DNA of 64,000 bases. Source: Powellomyces hirtus (Eukaryota > Chytridiomycota > Chytridiomycetes > Spizellomycetales > Powellomycetaceae). The translations under genes were made by a program, and so were the position numbers. The notes below the pieces were generated by a model. The model was not told the origin of the DNA. It saw only the letters and a program-made list of their open reading frames with translations, and did not search any database. This document shows, piece after piece, positions 1 to 12,321 of the stretch. The DNA is taken from the NCBI GenBank assembly GCA_025526995.1, contig JAHLKG010000014.1, positions 62,001 to 126,000 on the forward strand, given 5' to 3'. How positions within the stretch are numbered: the first letter of the stretch is position 1; the number at the start of each line of letters is the position of its first letter.

Positions 1-1
1 G

Positions 2-809
2 GACTCGCTCGACACCAACTACATGATCTACACGGACCGGGCGAAGGGGAGAGCGCGCCCGCTTCTCCTAAGCGAGACGAGGACGGCATACATGACCGAG
101 CCGTACTTCAACGCCACGACGTACGTTGAGGGCCACGACCTTGCCAGGGATCTGTACGACTACGTTGCGAGCACCGCCGAAGGGTCGGTTGAGAAGCTCA
201 ACACCCAGCTCGGCGGTGAGACCGCCGTGGTGAAGCTGAGGTCGGTCCCGTACTTCCTTCGCGTGGATCTCCTCTTGCGGCCCCAGACGGGCGTGCGTCA
301 GGCCATCATCATGCTCGTGGACAGGAACCACGTCATGGCCGACCTTACGCAGTCGAATAAGAAGGCCATTGGGATCATCGCCGGAGTCGTCGCTGCCGGT
401 GTGGGGCTGGCCGTTGCGTTCTCCTTGATGCTAGCCAACGCCTTGTACAAGATCACCAAGGATTTGAAGCTGCTCTCAAAGTTCAAGTTCACGGAAGTCC
501 TGAGGCCGTTGGATAAGGAGGGCACGGTGAAAAAGGCGAGGTTCAGTCGTATCAACGAACTGTAAGTTTCGTCATCCCTTCGATCGAGACTGCCCTGGTC
601 GGCTTTCAAAATTCCTACGAGCGTTTGCTTACGACCTTTCGTTCTCTCATAGCTGGCAAATTCAACAAGCTTTCCACCAGATGACCGTCAATTTTGCGAG
701 TGCGGTTTCCCAAAACAAACGTTTTGGGGACGCAACGCAAGCTCATCGTCGTACAACTTTGAATGGCCCAGTTGGCGCCAGTGGCGTGATGTCTGACTCC
801 GAGGTGTAA
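2..809 (+). CDS. membrane sensor protein, C-terminal part (runs in from left edge)
   Basis: The reading frame is already open at base 2, so the start lies outside the window. Exons 2..561 and 653..809 join across a gtaagt...tcatag intron. The visible part has about 115 residues of extracellular-looking sequence, then one strongly hydrophobic helix starting around IGIIAGVVAAGVGLAVAF (roughly bases 370-440), then a juxtamembrane stretch with FSRINELWQIQQAFHQM. This layout resembles the sensor halves of zoosporic-fungal receptor cyclases and kinases, where a similar juxtamembrane helix leads into PAS, cyclase or kinase domains. Here the frame stops about 50 residues after the splice, with no catalytic domain visible before the next gene. 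It may be a truncated receptor, or a weak gtgtaa donor just before the stop could lead to undetected exons. The family call is inference; the membrane topology is seen. Confidence 0.6.
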
Positions 810-1311
810 ACTTGAGGGGTTGGCGAACTTTCCGTCGGGGAGGCTAGAAAGTTCTGAAAAAGAGGAAGTCTCAGAAATGACATCAGCGGGACAAGGGAAA
901 CTCGAACGAATTTCAGAAGCATAATTAGTGGTTTTCCACCCAAGTTCGGAAATGCGCTCATCCTAGTGTAAAAGAATTGCCGCCTTGCCATCAGACTCAG
1001 GGTCAGACACCAATAATGACGATAACTGATATCGCTACAGGTGGTGCAACTGATAGATCTGTGACCTGTTTTTATCGAGAGCATTTGTGTCTAATATCAA
1101 CAGGGTGACGATGCCCACGCCATCCATACTAACTGATGATAGGGAGGACTGTGTGTGGAACAACTCCCGGTTGGCTCCAGTCTATAACTTTGGTCAGAAT
1201 GTCAGTGTATAGTGTATACTGTATCTTCCGGCATGCCACCAAGAGACGGGTCGTTTTGCAAGGGCGTCTCGTATGTACTTCATAGTCACGGGATCATTTC
1301 TCCCCTCTTAT

Positions 1312-1325
1312 TCTCTCTCTCTCTC
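1312..1325. repeat. TC dinucleotide repeat
   Basis: Seven uninterrupted TC units in the intergenic region between the sensor gene and CC2D2A. A simple microsatellite with no evident function. Confidence 0.8.
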
Positions 1326-1992
1326 GACTCTGTCAACTTCCTTCTACGTGGGGATCGGCGGGGGCTGTTAGTGATGATGTTGATGACGATGCTGCGGCGA
1401 TGCCCATTCTTCTCGGCCGCGCCGGCGATGGTGCTTGGTCATAGGGGGCGGGAGAAGGGGTCTGGGCGTGACGGTGGTGGTTTGAGCAGTGAAGGCTGCG
1501 GTTGTAATGTGTGACTTTGTCGATTTGAGCTGATTGACCAGGGGAAGTCCGATATTTTTTTTTCTGCCCACAATCGCCGGTTCTACGCCATGTACAATAT
1601 CACCCTTCCAAGATTCCCACTGGCGTCCACCTCGCAATTTCTTGATTAGTGACGACAACTTGCGGAGGCTAAAATGTGCTTAGCGACATCACGATTTTTA
1701 TGGGACTAGCTCGTCGAAATCTGTCACAAGCTTATTTGAGCCTACCATAGCTCAAACTTGCCCCGAATAAAGACGCCGGATTTTGTGTCATGATCGCACT
1801 CTAAAAAAGTGTGATAGCCCGAAATCCTTACATCGTCGGATTCAAGCTCGGCACAGCATGTAAAAATCCGCGCAGTGAGACAGGGCGCATCCCGCTTCTT
1901 GTTGACAGGTTCGTCTTTCTGACAGCAACAATTGACGGCAACGACGCGCTCAATCTGCTTACGCACTAGTCTATCTTTGACTCGAAAGCTCG

Positions 1993-2008
1993 CCTAACCC
2001 TAACCCTA
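1993..2008 (-). promoter_or_regulatory. telomere-like (TTAGGG) motif upstream of CC2D2A
   Basis: CCTAACCCTAACCCTA lies 18-34 bases before the CC2D2A ATG at 2027. It is about two and a half copies of the complement of the fungal and animal telomere repeat. AACCCTA (telo-box) motifs act as factor-binding sites in promoters of some eukaryotes, so it could be a regulatory site or a short interstitial telomere scar. The motif is certain; its role is not. Confidence 0.45.
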
Positions 2009-2026
2009 GCAGCGACACGACCAGCA

Positions 2027-5000
2027 ATGTCCAGAAATCGATCTCGCCTTCGTGCAAAGACCAACAGCAGGAATCTTCTTCGCCGGGCTTCCACAACGTC
2101 ACTGTTGGGCAGTGAGATTCCATCCAAACTAGGCGGGGTAAGTCAAGTTTATTGGCGTGTAGTTCTGACCAAGGCGCAAATTGTTAACGACAATGTGCTT
2201 TGGACACACACAGGTAGATACAACCTTCAGATCAGTCTATGACATCGAAAATCACGCGCCGGAAGGAGACTTGCGCGAATGGACCAATCGCGAGCATCTG
2301 GGTGGACAGCCAACGAGCGCCGCCGTCTCGAGTATAGCGGCAGATGGTTTCAAGAGCGCTTCACGACGCCCATTGAAGCTGAAGCGAAAGGACTCGTTCA
2401 CTGAAATCTATGGTGACGACGCCGACAGAGACGAGGAAGGAAAGTGGGCAACAAATGGTACGTGCTATCGTCAAACATTCGCGGCTCCACACCGTGAAAT
2501 GGTAATAGGACCCTTTCGCGATGTCAGCATTCAAAAAGCTAAAGGAAAGAGCGGAAAAGCAGATGATTGATGCTTATATTGGCAAAGAGAGGCCGTTGAC
2601 TACTATCAGCGGCCAACAGGAAAATGTATGAAAGCTCTTGTATCCGTACAGCGCAGAGTCCCAAAAACCTGATCATATCATTTTTAGGGGTTCATCTTTC
2701 ATCCCGATACCGTGCTGCCTACGTATAACCTTGAGCGGACGCGTCGCAATGTAAGGGCTTCAAAACTGCATCTTTATAGACGAGCATGATGCGCCATCAA
2801 AGTTTTTCGATATCTGACCTTCGCAGCCTCTTGGTTATGTCGGGTAGATTATGCATTCAATGGAAGGTGATGGCTTTTATGTGCCGAAGCAACCTGTTAT
2901 TGCACGCGAAACTTTGGAAAGAGTAGAGAAACGATTGATCTGGACGGAACCAAATAAGTAATGAAATGAGCTTGTGGCGTGTTCTCAGCATGGCCTACTG
3001 CCAGCATGAGCTACCATCAAATAACACATTGTACTGCACCTCACAGCGGTAGAAATTGGTTCGATGCGTTCCATCAGCTCATCGCGCAGCCAATCCCAAC
3101 TACATGCAGGGCGCGACGACCATTTCGTCCAGTGCCAACTCTTCTATGGCACAGTACACGCACATACCCAGATGACAGCCAACTCGCAGAGACATCAGAC
3201 AGTAACAGCCAGCATTTGGACGGCCTCGCCGTGACGCGGGATCATATCGTTGCACATTCTTCTTTTGTGCCCGCTGGCAATGTATCGGGCAGCAGCAGCA
3301 TTAAGAGCGGCAGAAGCACTTACCTGTTGGTCTTTGACATCGATGCTCTTTCATTAATGGATCACCCATGGATGAGTCAGGAAATGCGGCTAGCCCTTCA
3401 GCTTGAAGACCGCGTGGCAATGTTGCGGGAGCGGCAGCGGCAGCAGGTAGTCCAAGGTCTAACGACGCAGTTTGAGGTAGCGCGTGATGCGTACGTGGAT
3501 TTCAAAGCCCGTCACCCTTTGCCGACCCTAGCCAGCCTGGATGTCAACACTTTACAATCAGCAGGAGAGATCACGCGCGCTCTAAATGAACGACAAGAGC
3601 GTATTCGGGAACTTCACGTCCTTCGGCAACTTCGAAATACGGAAGCACAGACAGATCGTCTGCTGGAATTCAAAATCCTACAGGACTGGGACCGCATCAG
3701 ACACCTGCGTGACACTCAAGGCCATGCAGCCACTAGCCTGACGCTACTGATTGAAGCTGCCGAAAGTGACTTGGAAGAGGTATGCATAAGAGCAATTATG
3801 GTTATCCGATGACCTAATGTGTGTCCCTAACCGTAACGAATCAAAAAGGACTACCGCTGGTTTAACACAGAAGTTCAAAACGAGCTTGCAGACATCCACG
3901 ACGAAAGAGAGCTGCGTGCGGCGCAGAGGAGTCGCGAAGCAAGCACGATCGAAGTTCTTCATACTCAACAAAAAACTGCACATGTTCCCTCGCGACGCGT
4001 TTCCACCAGCAATAGATTGCGCGCTAGGAATCGCATCAACGATGACGACCACGAGGCCTTGGAGCGCGCTGTCAGACAGGTTAGTCCACTGCTGGTTAGA
4101 AGCCTTTGTTCCGTCGAAATCCCATGTTTGTCCTTCACAGGACGGGTAATAAACGAATTTGGCTACAGCGATTGGAATCCTCATTCCGACCTCCAGGGTT
4201 TCCAATATTCTCGTTTCGCTGCTCGACCGTACACGCTGCCGGGGGACCATTGACCGAGTACAATGCGGTGAGAACATATTGAGTTATGCTCTGCGCTCTC
4301 ATTGCGCGCGAAAGGAGATCGCTTTAGATAGTGTATCAAGAAGCTCCTTCACTCATATATTTTCTGATTGGTACACGCAGCTGAAATCACAATGGCATCG
4401 GGAACCATACAAAGTCCCGCAATTGTATTTGCGAGTCTTGATAGACGCAAAAGAAGTGACCCGCACCACGGCGCGCCCTCTCCAAATGCCCTATTTTCGA
4501 ACACACTTCCGCGACCTTGACTTCACCTTTAGCGTCTTTGACATCTTGACAAAGTCATCGCTGCCCTTGCGTGCTGGCCATCCGCAACAAAAAATCACAG
4601 AGCAAACTCATCATGAAGGACGAACGGCAGATGCACAGCATCGTTGTGCATTCGGAGTCAGAGTTGGCGAGGTGCCCAGATCGATTCAGATTGAGATCTA
4701 CGAGAAGGCAAAGAAAAAGTGAAACCCCGAATGCTTTAATACTCGATCCTCATCTTTGTTTGCATTCCGGATGCAGGGCATGTTCAGTGACACGCTGGTG
4801 GCTGCCCTCCCAGTGCCGATACCACTACCATCAGACACAGCGCAGTCCGTCGACCGCGTTTATCTGCCTTTGCAGTTCAGTGGACGGTTCAATAGCACTG
4901 GGCCAGATACATGGACGTCCGGCGTACTGCGACTTGCCTGCTCTTGGGCCGCAGATAATGCTGGAAAGATCCTAGCACCTCCGTCCGTGAGGTAAGCCAT

Positions 5001-8000
5001 GAAAGACTCTAGAAGGTGTTTCTTGACGATGAACACGTCATTTTGTCCTCCGCAGCAATGCCTGCAGTCCGCACGACCACCCCGTAATGAGCATCGCGAC
5101 CCTGATGAGTCCGCTTGGGGTGGTAAACTTCTGGAAACTGATGGTACAGTGCCGGACTCCGTGGCGAAGTGGAACGCAGTTGAAATATTTACTCATTGCT
5201 TCAGGGATGGGTCCAAGATCAAGCAACCGACCCGAACGATCCGCGATCTCAGGAACTCCCACGATTTAATCGCCTCCAAGGCGACAGAGAAAACTCGGGT
5301 GATAATCCCCGCGCAAGTATCCTGCGTGAATCTTTTCGGCTGGAAATCCCAGCGTGGATAAGGATGTCGATTCTGAACATTGGGGTATTATCAGCGTTTA
5401 CTTGTACATGTCACATGCGTGCAGTCTTTTCACCAATCTTGATGATTTCCAAGAGCAGGTTGATGACCAAAGCACTCGCGCGACTCTGCTATTCAAACGC
5501 AATGAGAATCGGTGTCGTGGATCCAAGCTTGCTGTACTTGCAATACCGTTGCAGGACTTTGAGATCGAGCAGAGCTTGATTCAGGACATAACACGCGGTG
5601 ACCAACACGTAATGCACCATCGACCCCCTGTTGTTTTTCCGCAGCTTTCTTACATTGCCGTCGTAATTCCAGGTGGATGAGCGCCCGCCTCTCCCACGCA
5701 TCACCTCGCAGAACTCGTCTACCGTATCTCTTCAGCCCATCCCGAGTGCTCTATCGCCGCAAGCTCTTTTCCGACCAGGAGCTGACCACGTACCCCTCGT
5801 GCGTCGGATTCGTGCACACGATCTATTACGGCACGCATATCGACCGCGGGCCAAGCGGCACGATGATCTAGTTCGCGAAGAAAAACTAGTTGCCCGCCCT
5901 CAATACCCCTTCTTCACCCTTCCGCTATTCCTGCGCCCTCGTAGACCCTTGCGTCCTACAAGACGAGACAGATGTGATATCGCGGCGGCAGACCCCGCAC
6001 TCCCAGAATCATGCAAAATCCTCATACATGTCCTCAGAGCTGCGAACGTCCCTGAACGGGTAAGCGAGAGGGCACCGGGTGTAAGCATCGGAGCCGATGA
6101 GCGAAGGCAAGCGACGGTAAGAGACATAAAGAACAGGAGCGAAGATGTTTTGTCCCTAGTTGTGTGTGTTCGTTGCCACTGATCGGTACCGATCTGTCGC
6201 TGTAGATGGTGCGGCCTTTTGTCCAAGTGCTATTCCAAGGCGCAACGGCACGCACCGCAGCAGGGGAAGGGACAAACCCACAATGGAATGAAACGCTGAG
6301 CATTGACGTTGGACTCAGCGATGGCGACAGCGGTGTCGTAGCACTTCCCAGTGATGTGGCGACAGACTCTGTACGCATCGATCTGTTCGATGAGGTTATT
6401 GTCGATCTCGCGAAGGTGAGAGCGAGATGTGCACGAGTGATTTTGCGCCCTTGAAGAAGTGTTGATCCTTGTGGTGGAACAGGATGACCATCGTCAGCGC
6501 CTTGTTCATCAGCGCAACGACCGCGCCTGGCTTGGGTACATAAGTATCCCATTTGCGACATTTCAGGACCAAACTCGCGTGGGTACTCAGCTCTCTGCTA
6601 AGCCTCATGCTTCATGATTGTGTATAAACGTTGCCGTTCCATTAGTTAGCTGGCGAGTTCCACGTTCGACAACCATACGCGCTGGTTGGCTACGATGGCA
6701 ATGAAGACAAGTCGTCCGTCGGAGCTCCCACGCACAAGAACGTTTCACTGCACATGTTCATCACGCTTGAGCCTATGCTTCCAGCTGCCATTGGCCCCGA
6801 TTTTGAGGTATGTTTCGTATGATGCTTGCAGTGCCGGCCAAAGTCCTCACCTCGGAAGTAACAAAGGCCTCTTGAACAGTTTCAGCCACTCGACCCACCC
6901 TTCGTCCAGCGTCAGTCGATTGCATTTCACACCAATCTCCCGCGAGTCGCTCAAGGCCGCGGTATCAGAACATTGTGCGACACATTATCGGGGAACACGG
7001 CGTTGATAACACGGTTTGTGCGAGCGCAGACTGGACCTGGTATGGTCGTTGCCGCACGCGGTGGATTGTCATCGGCATGGGCGGCAGTGCGATACGTGTC
7101 GCTGATTCCAACATTCCCGTCTCGTGCGCTGTATGGTCGTGACCTATGGATTACAACGGATCAGATGCTCACACTCGGTGCAGCCGCCGCCGTGGAACAT
7201 GCTATTTTGTTGACAAATCTATTTCAGCAAATCTTTGTGACCAAAGAATGCTACGTCGTCCTTGGCAGCGACGCGCCGGGAAGAAAGATTGCCTGGGTCT
7301 TAACACGGGATATGACCACGGAAGCATCACGCCCGCCGAATGGGAATGGAGCAGAGGCGAAGTGGATGCTGTGGGACCCATTGGAAGGACGGTCGTGGGG
7401 CGCGCACGATCTGAGATGTCCACTCACGGAGATCGCTCAAACTTTTAATCAGACAAATGCAAGTTTAACGTCTCATGAATAGTCAAGTGACCTCGCAGGG
7501 TTCTTACCTTACCCTTCATCGTTCTTTCCAGATTTGGGTGAACCTGCAGGTCCCAGCACATCCAGCGGGCATGAACTTCCAATTTTCTGACATCAGAAAG
7601 TGGAAGGCGTTTTTCCGGCCAGCTAACGCAGGGAGCGAAACGCAAAGCATTCAGGTATTGAATTGGCCTGCTTCTTTGAGAAGCATACCCGCAAACTGAT
7701 CTTCATAAACCCCAACCATGCAGTCAGAAAACCCAATTTATAAGGCTGTTGATTTAGCCAGTGTTGCAGAGCGACAAGCGCGGATTGAACGCTGTTTGGT
7801 GGGAGCCGTTGAGAGCTGGCGTGGAGTGCGTTTGACACGATGGAATCGGTACGTGACAAGGACAGCGCCTTGACAAAGACCCGCAGAAACTTAGCATAAC
7901 CATTTTGTTCCGACAGACTTGCGTCCCGTACATTTGCGAGCTTGCTCCCGCAGCTCGAATCATCTTTATTAAACAACGGGCCCCAACAATCCATGCAAAA

Positions 8001-8238
8001 TGTTATCAACAGCCAACGTGAGCTAGCAAAGCTGCGCACCGTGTATCACCTTGGAGGCAGCCCGCTCTCAATGCCGTACACAGACTTGAATGCTGTGCTG
8101 CATGCTGTGGAGGCTACCAACATCCATGGATGTGAAGATGAAGGATGTGAGTTTGCATGTGCTGTTTGGATAGCTGCATATGAGGGAGATGTGATGGCTG
8201 TTTGGGTTTGGATTGCAACTCTTGTAAGGAAAATGTGA
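2027..8238 (+). CDS. CC2D2A: CC2D2A, ciliary transition-zone C2 protein
   Basis: Orthologue of CC2D2A/MKS6, a transition-zone protein of the MKS module that gates entry to the cilium. The gene is split into many exons. Clear ones are 2027..2137, 2214..2457, 2528..2625, 2688..2750, 2848..2957, 3849..4079 and 4169..4267; boundaries near 2958-3060 and 4380-5700 are uncertain. Family landmarks in order: a basic N terminus; WHREPYKVPQLYLRV opening the first C2-like region (from 4381); a second C2 region around RPFVQVLFQG and SVRIDLFDEV (6200-6415); a transglutaminase-like fold with AAVEHAILLTNLF, then AWVLTRDM and MLWDPLEG (7140-7445); then the conserved end ESWRGVRLTRWN, LSMPYTDLNAV, CEFACAVWI and VWVWIATLV up to the stop at 8236-8238. 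The start ATG is preceded by GACCAGCA and gives a frame continuing into exon 2. Length and domain order match the animal protein. Confidence 0.9.
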
Positions 8239-8834
8239 TTCTTGTCTGGTGTATATATTGATTCAATTTTGACAAATAGTCAAAGTGTTTTTGAAAATTG
8301 ATTTTATTCTATAGTTTTGTGAAGTTCCATTACTTAGAATTCTATGTATAAGCTGATTGGCAAACCAAAAACAAATGCAATACACAGAATTCAAATTTTC
8401 CATTGGTTACTTTCAATGAAATCCATACTCAAACCGTACAAGGTTTTTTGTTCCTTGGGACTGTTCTGTCAATGAAAAACTGTAACAAGCTTATTAGGTT
8501 ATTTTATGCAAATCACCATTCAGCAATGCATTAAAAGTTGGTTTACATTGCGGATATGAAAACACATTGTTGCATAGTAGTCCTGCTTCAGCATAACAAA
8601 TGTTACACGGTGTTTCATTCATAAGAAACGATGTAGTTGTCCTTCAATCTTCCAAGCTGGGTGATTTTGTATAACCAGTCAACAATGCATTAAAAATGTT
8701 GGAAGACACTGCATGGAATGCGGAGCGACGGGCACACTGCAGAGGTCGGCCGGGTCCGTGCAGGAAGGATGTGTTGTAGGGTTTTGGTGGGGAATGCCGT
8801 GTGGCGCGAAGCGGCACGATCGAGCAAATCGTGT
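8239..8834. other. convergent intergenic region, AT-rich
   Basis: Lies between the 3' ends of CC2D2A (+) and the RPC4 gene (-). Bases 8239-8640 are noticeably AT-rich compared with the neighbouring genes. An imperfect direct repeat sharing CAATGCATTAAAA occurs near 8524 and again near 8684. No coding region is supported. Confidence 0.5.
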
Positions 8835-10459
8835 TTATATGTTGTCTAGCATAGATTCCACATCGGGGGTGCAAACGTATCTCTGAGACACATTCCCCAG
8901 GATATGACACGCTCCCTTTGCACCGTCAATTGCAACGATACTCTGAAGGTATGTGGGTTGTGGTCCAAGTGTCACCTAAAGCCAATCAAGCAGTATAGCT
9001 GATTAGTACGTACATTGATACCTGACAATTGTGGAAGTGGTATGCCTCACGTCAAAAACGATGTCGCCCATCCGCATCTTCATCTTGCCAGACTCATACA
9101 CAGTGAGCTGGCCAACGCGACCATCAGGACCCGCTGGCTTGACAGGTTCGCTGTCCGCTTCCGCCTTGATTTTACCCTGTTCCCCCCTTCCGGCGCGTGC
9201 AGATCGGGATGGAGGCGGAGCGGATGTAGTTTCAACTTCTTCTACGTCCAATACGGGAGGCCGAAACTTGGGAAGCACAGACGGAAATTGGAAGAACATC
9301 AGCGGGACAGACTATAGATATGGCAAATATGGGGAACCGCGAGATTAGCGTGCGTTTCATGAGGATCATCCATCGATAGATGGTCACATACGTCTCCTGT
9401 GTCGAACGTTGAAGGGGCGCTTTGGGTATATCCAAATTCCATAGAGGCGCCTTCCACTGCGTTGGTCAAATCCATTGCCGTGTCCATCTCCACATCGCCA
9501 GCCCCAAGCCTTTCTCCGGTGACAGCTTCTTGTCCACCGTCCTCCAACTTGACTTGTACACGGGCTTGATGTTCTCGCTTCAGTTTTGCCTTCTCTTTCT
9601 TCTCTTTAATCACTCTGGCAGGCCCTCCAATTGAAACCGGCGCCCATTGATCACTGGTGTCGAAACTCTCGTCATCTTCCGAAACCTCAGCTTTCCGGTC
9701 GGAAACCTGATGGAAGATGTCCGATTTGCTCATGTTCGCTTCAGGTGCTCCAACGCGCCCCGGTGTCGAGATGATACCTGTCATTAACTCGTATCAGGTA
9801 CGACTGTGTCACATTCTCCAAACAACCGAGGGGGAGTGCCTTACCGCGTTGAGCCGGTCCGAACGCAAAGGGTCCCGATGCTCTCATATTGTCCTCAGGA
9901 CGGAAACTTCCTCCTGGGCAAAGATTAGTTAACCATTCTGAGAGGCTTTGTCGTAACGAAGGTGCTTACTTCCTCTGCCGCGACCCCGCCCGCGTCCGCG
10001 ATCTCCGTCACCTCGCTTCCATGTCTCTGCTTTTGGAGCTACTTCTGCACTGAGCGCCAGTCAACATAATCAGCTTTTGCATCATGTTGCTGACCAAAGT
10101 CTTTGCCACTTACGTTTCGACCTTCTTCCTCCTGATCGCCGGAATGGTTGGCGCAAATTTGGGCTGAGATTGCAAAAGAGCATTTTAGCTGGAATGAACG
10201 GGTTGCTCCGTGGCAGAGGGACTTCTCCAATAACCTTTGCAGCGGCATTTGATGAATCGGCACCAACGCCTACACCCGTGAAGTCGCGCGGAGCCCTTAG
10301 AGATCCCAGTCGGCCTGTCGGTTGAGGAGCAGTGGAGGAGGACTCAATGGTACCCAGCTGCCTTTGTGGGTCCGCAGGTGTGGAAGCGTTACCGTCCTCC
10401 TGTGCAGCATCCCCGCCGCTCTTTGCAGCGCGGGAAACGAGCTTTCGCCGGCCGGTCAT
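8835..10459 (-). CDS. POLR3D: RNA polymerase III subunit RPC4
   Basis: Orthologue of RPC4/POLR3D (yeast Rpc53), which pairs with RPC5 on RNA polymerase III and helps termination and reinitiation. Exon 1 is 10114..10459 (MTGRRKLVSRAAK start, then RLGSLRAPRDFTG, the family's SLR-RDLT-like motif). Later exons carry an Arg-Gly repeat ([12 protein letters not shown]), a Lys/Glu-rich middle, FQFPSVLPKF (typical LP end of the linker), GRVGQLTVYESGKMKMRMGD (the conserved C-terminal beta strands) and finally SQRYVCTPDVESMLDNI, matching the animal C terminus. The last exon begins at a ttcag acceptor and ends at TAA, 8835-8837. It lies head to head with DRC9, 215 bases apart. Intron positions in the middle are approximate. 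Confidence 0.88.
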
Positions 10460-10674
10460 TATAAGTACGAATTGGCAAAGGAATTTAGTTCAGGCAATTC
10501 GCATTGACAGTTATTGACAGGATCGCAAAAGCAACCATGGCTTGGTCTGGAACACGTGCTCGCTTATGAAATCAAGCCTGTTCGCATACCTCCGCTCCCC
10601 GTTAAATCAATCGCGGTGCTTTTTACAAGTGTGCTCGCAAAAAGTGTGCTTACGGTGGAGCTCACAGAACCACC
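10460..10674. promoter_or_regulatory. shared divergent promoter RPC4 / DRC9
   Basis: Only 215 bases separate the start codons of the RPC4 gene (-) and DRC9 (+), so both promoters must overlap here. It contains GCAACCATGG at about 10531-10540, which includes one half of an RFX-type X-box, but no full palindrome. Confidence 0.45.
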
Positions 10675-12321
10675 ATGATGAGCAAAAGCAGTACAGTTTT
10701 GCCCCCGCTTCCTACATTGAGCAGTCGCGGGGCGAGTCCGCTTAAATCGGTCGTCCATACAGACGAGGACATTTATGAGCGCGGAGCGGCAGACTACGAC
10801 AATGACAACGAGGAGGATTCCATGGCTCACTACTTTGCAGCAAGCGCCTCTCTCATTCCACCGGGGAAAGCACAATCCTACACAGCGATATTCGAAGATG
10901 CTTTGGAGCAGCTGGCAGTACTCGGCGATATCGCTGGCAGTGGCGCCGAGGCTGCAGGGACATCGAAGGGTGAACCTCGGCCGGTAGGTACGACATGGAC
11001 GAGTGCTCATTCAGCGACTTCATGCTCTTCAAGCACTGAGACATAAGATGATTTTCGTTTCCGCAGAGCGGCAATCGGATCGTTCAGGATCAGCGAGCAT
11101 TGGAAGATCGATATGAACAACTGCTCGGCGAGCAGAACTACTTTCGAAAGCAGACCAACCAGCTGCGATCCAAAGACGGGATTAATGAATCTGGAACAGA
11201 CGCAGGGCGGAATTCACAAGGTATCAAAAAATGTTGAGAACGCGTGTATCGTATAGAAGTCTCATGAAGGATTTTTGCAATGTCTATACAGCTATTTCCA
11301 ATGCAAAATCGCATGCCAACTCGGCCAAGAATCTGGCCAAAATTCAACAAGAACGCAGCACGCTGCAAGCGCTGATCAACAAGACAACACGCGAACTGCG
11401 AGAGTATCGGTTCAGTAGCTTGGTGGTTACGGTGGAAGAAGAGTACAAGAAACGAAATACTTTGCAAGAAACTATTGATCGGTACGCGAAATGGTGATTC
11501 CATAGCAGCTACGGGATTCGGGACTAGTTACTTAATCTTCTTTGGCGGGCTAAGAGAGCGCGAGGCATCGCAAACGCTGAGAGCGCTGCAAAAGGAGCTT
11601 GGCAACGAGAAGCGGCGCTTGGAGGACGAGACAAACGACCGCAATCAAGTCATCCAGCAGCTAAAGGATACTATCCAGGAGATCAACGTGCTAACCAACA
11701 GCGAGCAAAAGTACATCAAAAAAGAAACGAAGGCGCATGAAAACAGTGTGCGGCAACGGTGTCAGTACGACGAGACCGTGATGACCGAGGAGCGTGCAAT
11801 GCTCTGCAAGCGCTTGGAACAGGAAAGCAAAGCGCATGAGAAGATTGTCGACTTCTTGACGCGTCAACGTGAAATCATGGAGCGCCAGATCCAGGATTGG
11901 ATGGGCAAGTACGAGGAAGACACTGAGGCCAAAGTGGGCGAGCTAGAGGCGTTCAAGCAGAAACGATCGCAGGATCTTGACAAATTCGAAGAGTTGCTTG
12001 CCGCGTACGAGGACCTCGAAAAGGTGGTTGAAGAGGACCGGCAGCTGAAGCAGGTGGAAGCGGATCGCGTGCGGGAAGAGAAACTGGCTTGTCAAGCCGC
12101 CACAAAAATACAGCGATGGTACAAGCGGAAATTAGAAGCCAGAAAGGTTTGTAGCATCATCGTATGGCGTGCTATCCCCAGCCATGTTACTCATCATGTA
12201 TCAGGAGCTCGCCAAACAGGCAAAGTCGGCCAAAGGGAAAAAGGGCGGCAAAAAAGCTGCCAAGACGGCACCTGCCTCCGCAAAGCCTACCAAGTCCCCT
12301 GCTACACCAAAAAAGAAGTAG
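10675..12321 (+). CDS. DRC9: dynein regulatory complex subunit 9 (IQCG)
   Basis: DRC9/IQCG is a coiled-coil subunit of the nexin-dynein regulatory complex, which links outer doublets and controls dynein. Exons 10675..10983, 11067..11220, 11292..11481, 11555..12146 and 12205..12321 join in frame to 453 residues. After a disordered N terminus the protein is almost wholly coiled coil. The family hallmark is FLTRQREIMERQIQDWMGKY followed closely by DTEAKVGELEAFK, then an IQ motif in AATKIQRWYKRKLEARK, and a tail of Lys-Gly-Lys repeats (GKKGGKKAAK), just as in the animal protein. The IQ motif is expected to bind calmodulin. It converges on PEX2 downstream. Confidence 0.92.

Larger units (their letters stand above)
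810..2026. other. intergenic region, no supported gene
   Basis: About 1.2 kb between the sensor stop and the CC2D2A start. Open frames on both strands are short and have no recognisable domain. It holds a TC repeat at about 1312-1325 and, at its right end, the CC2D2A promoter with a telomere-like motif at 1993-2008. Confidence 0.5.
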
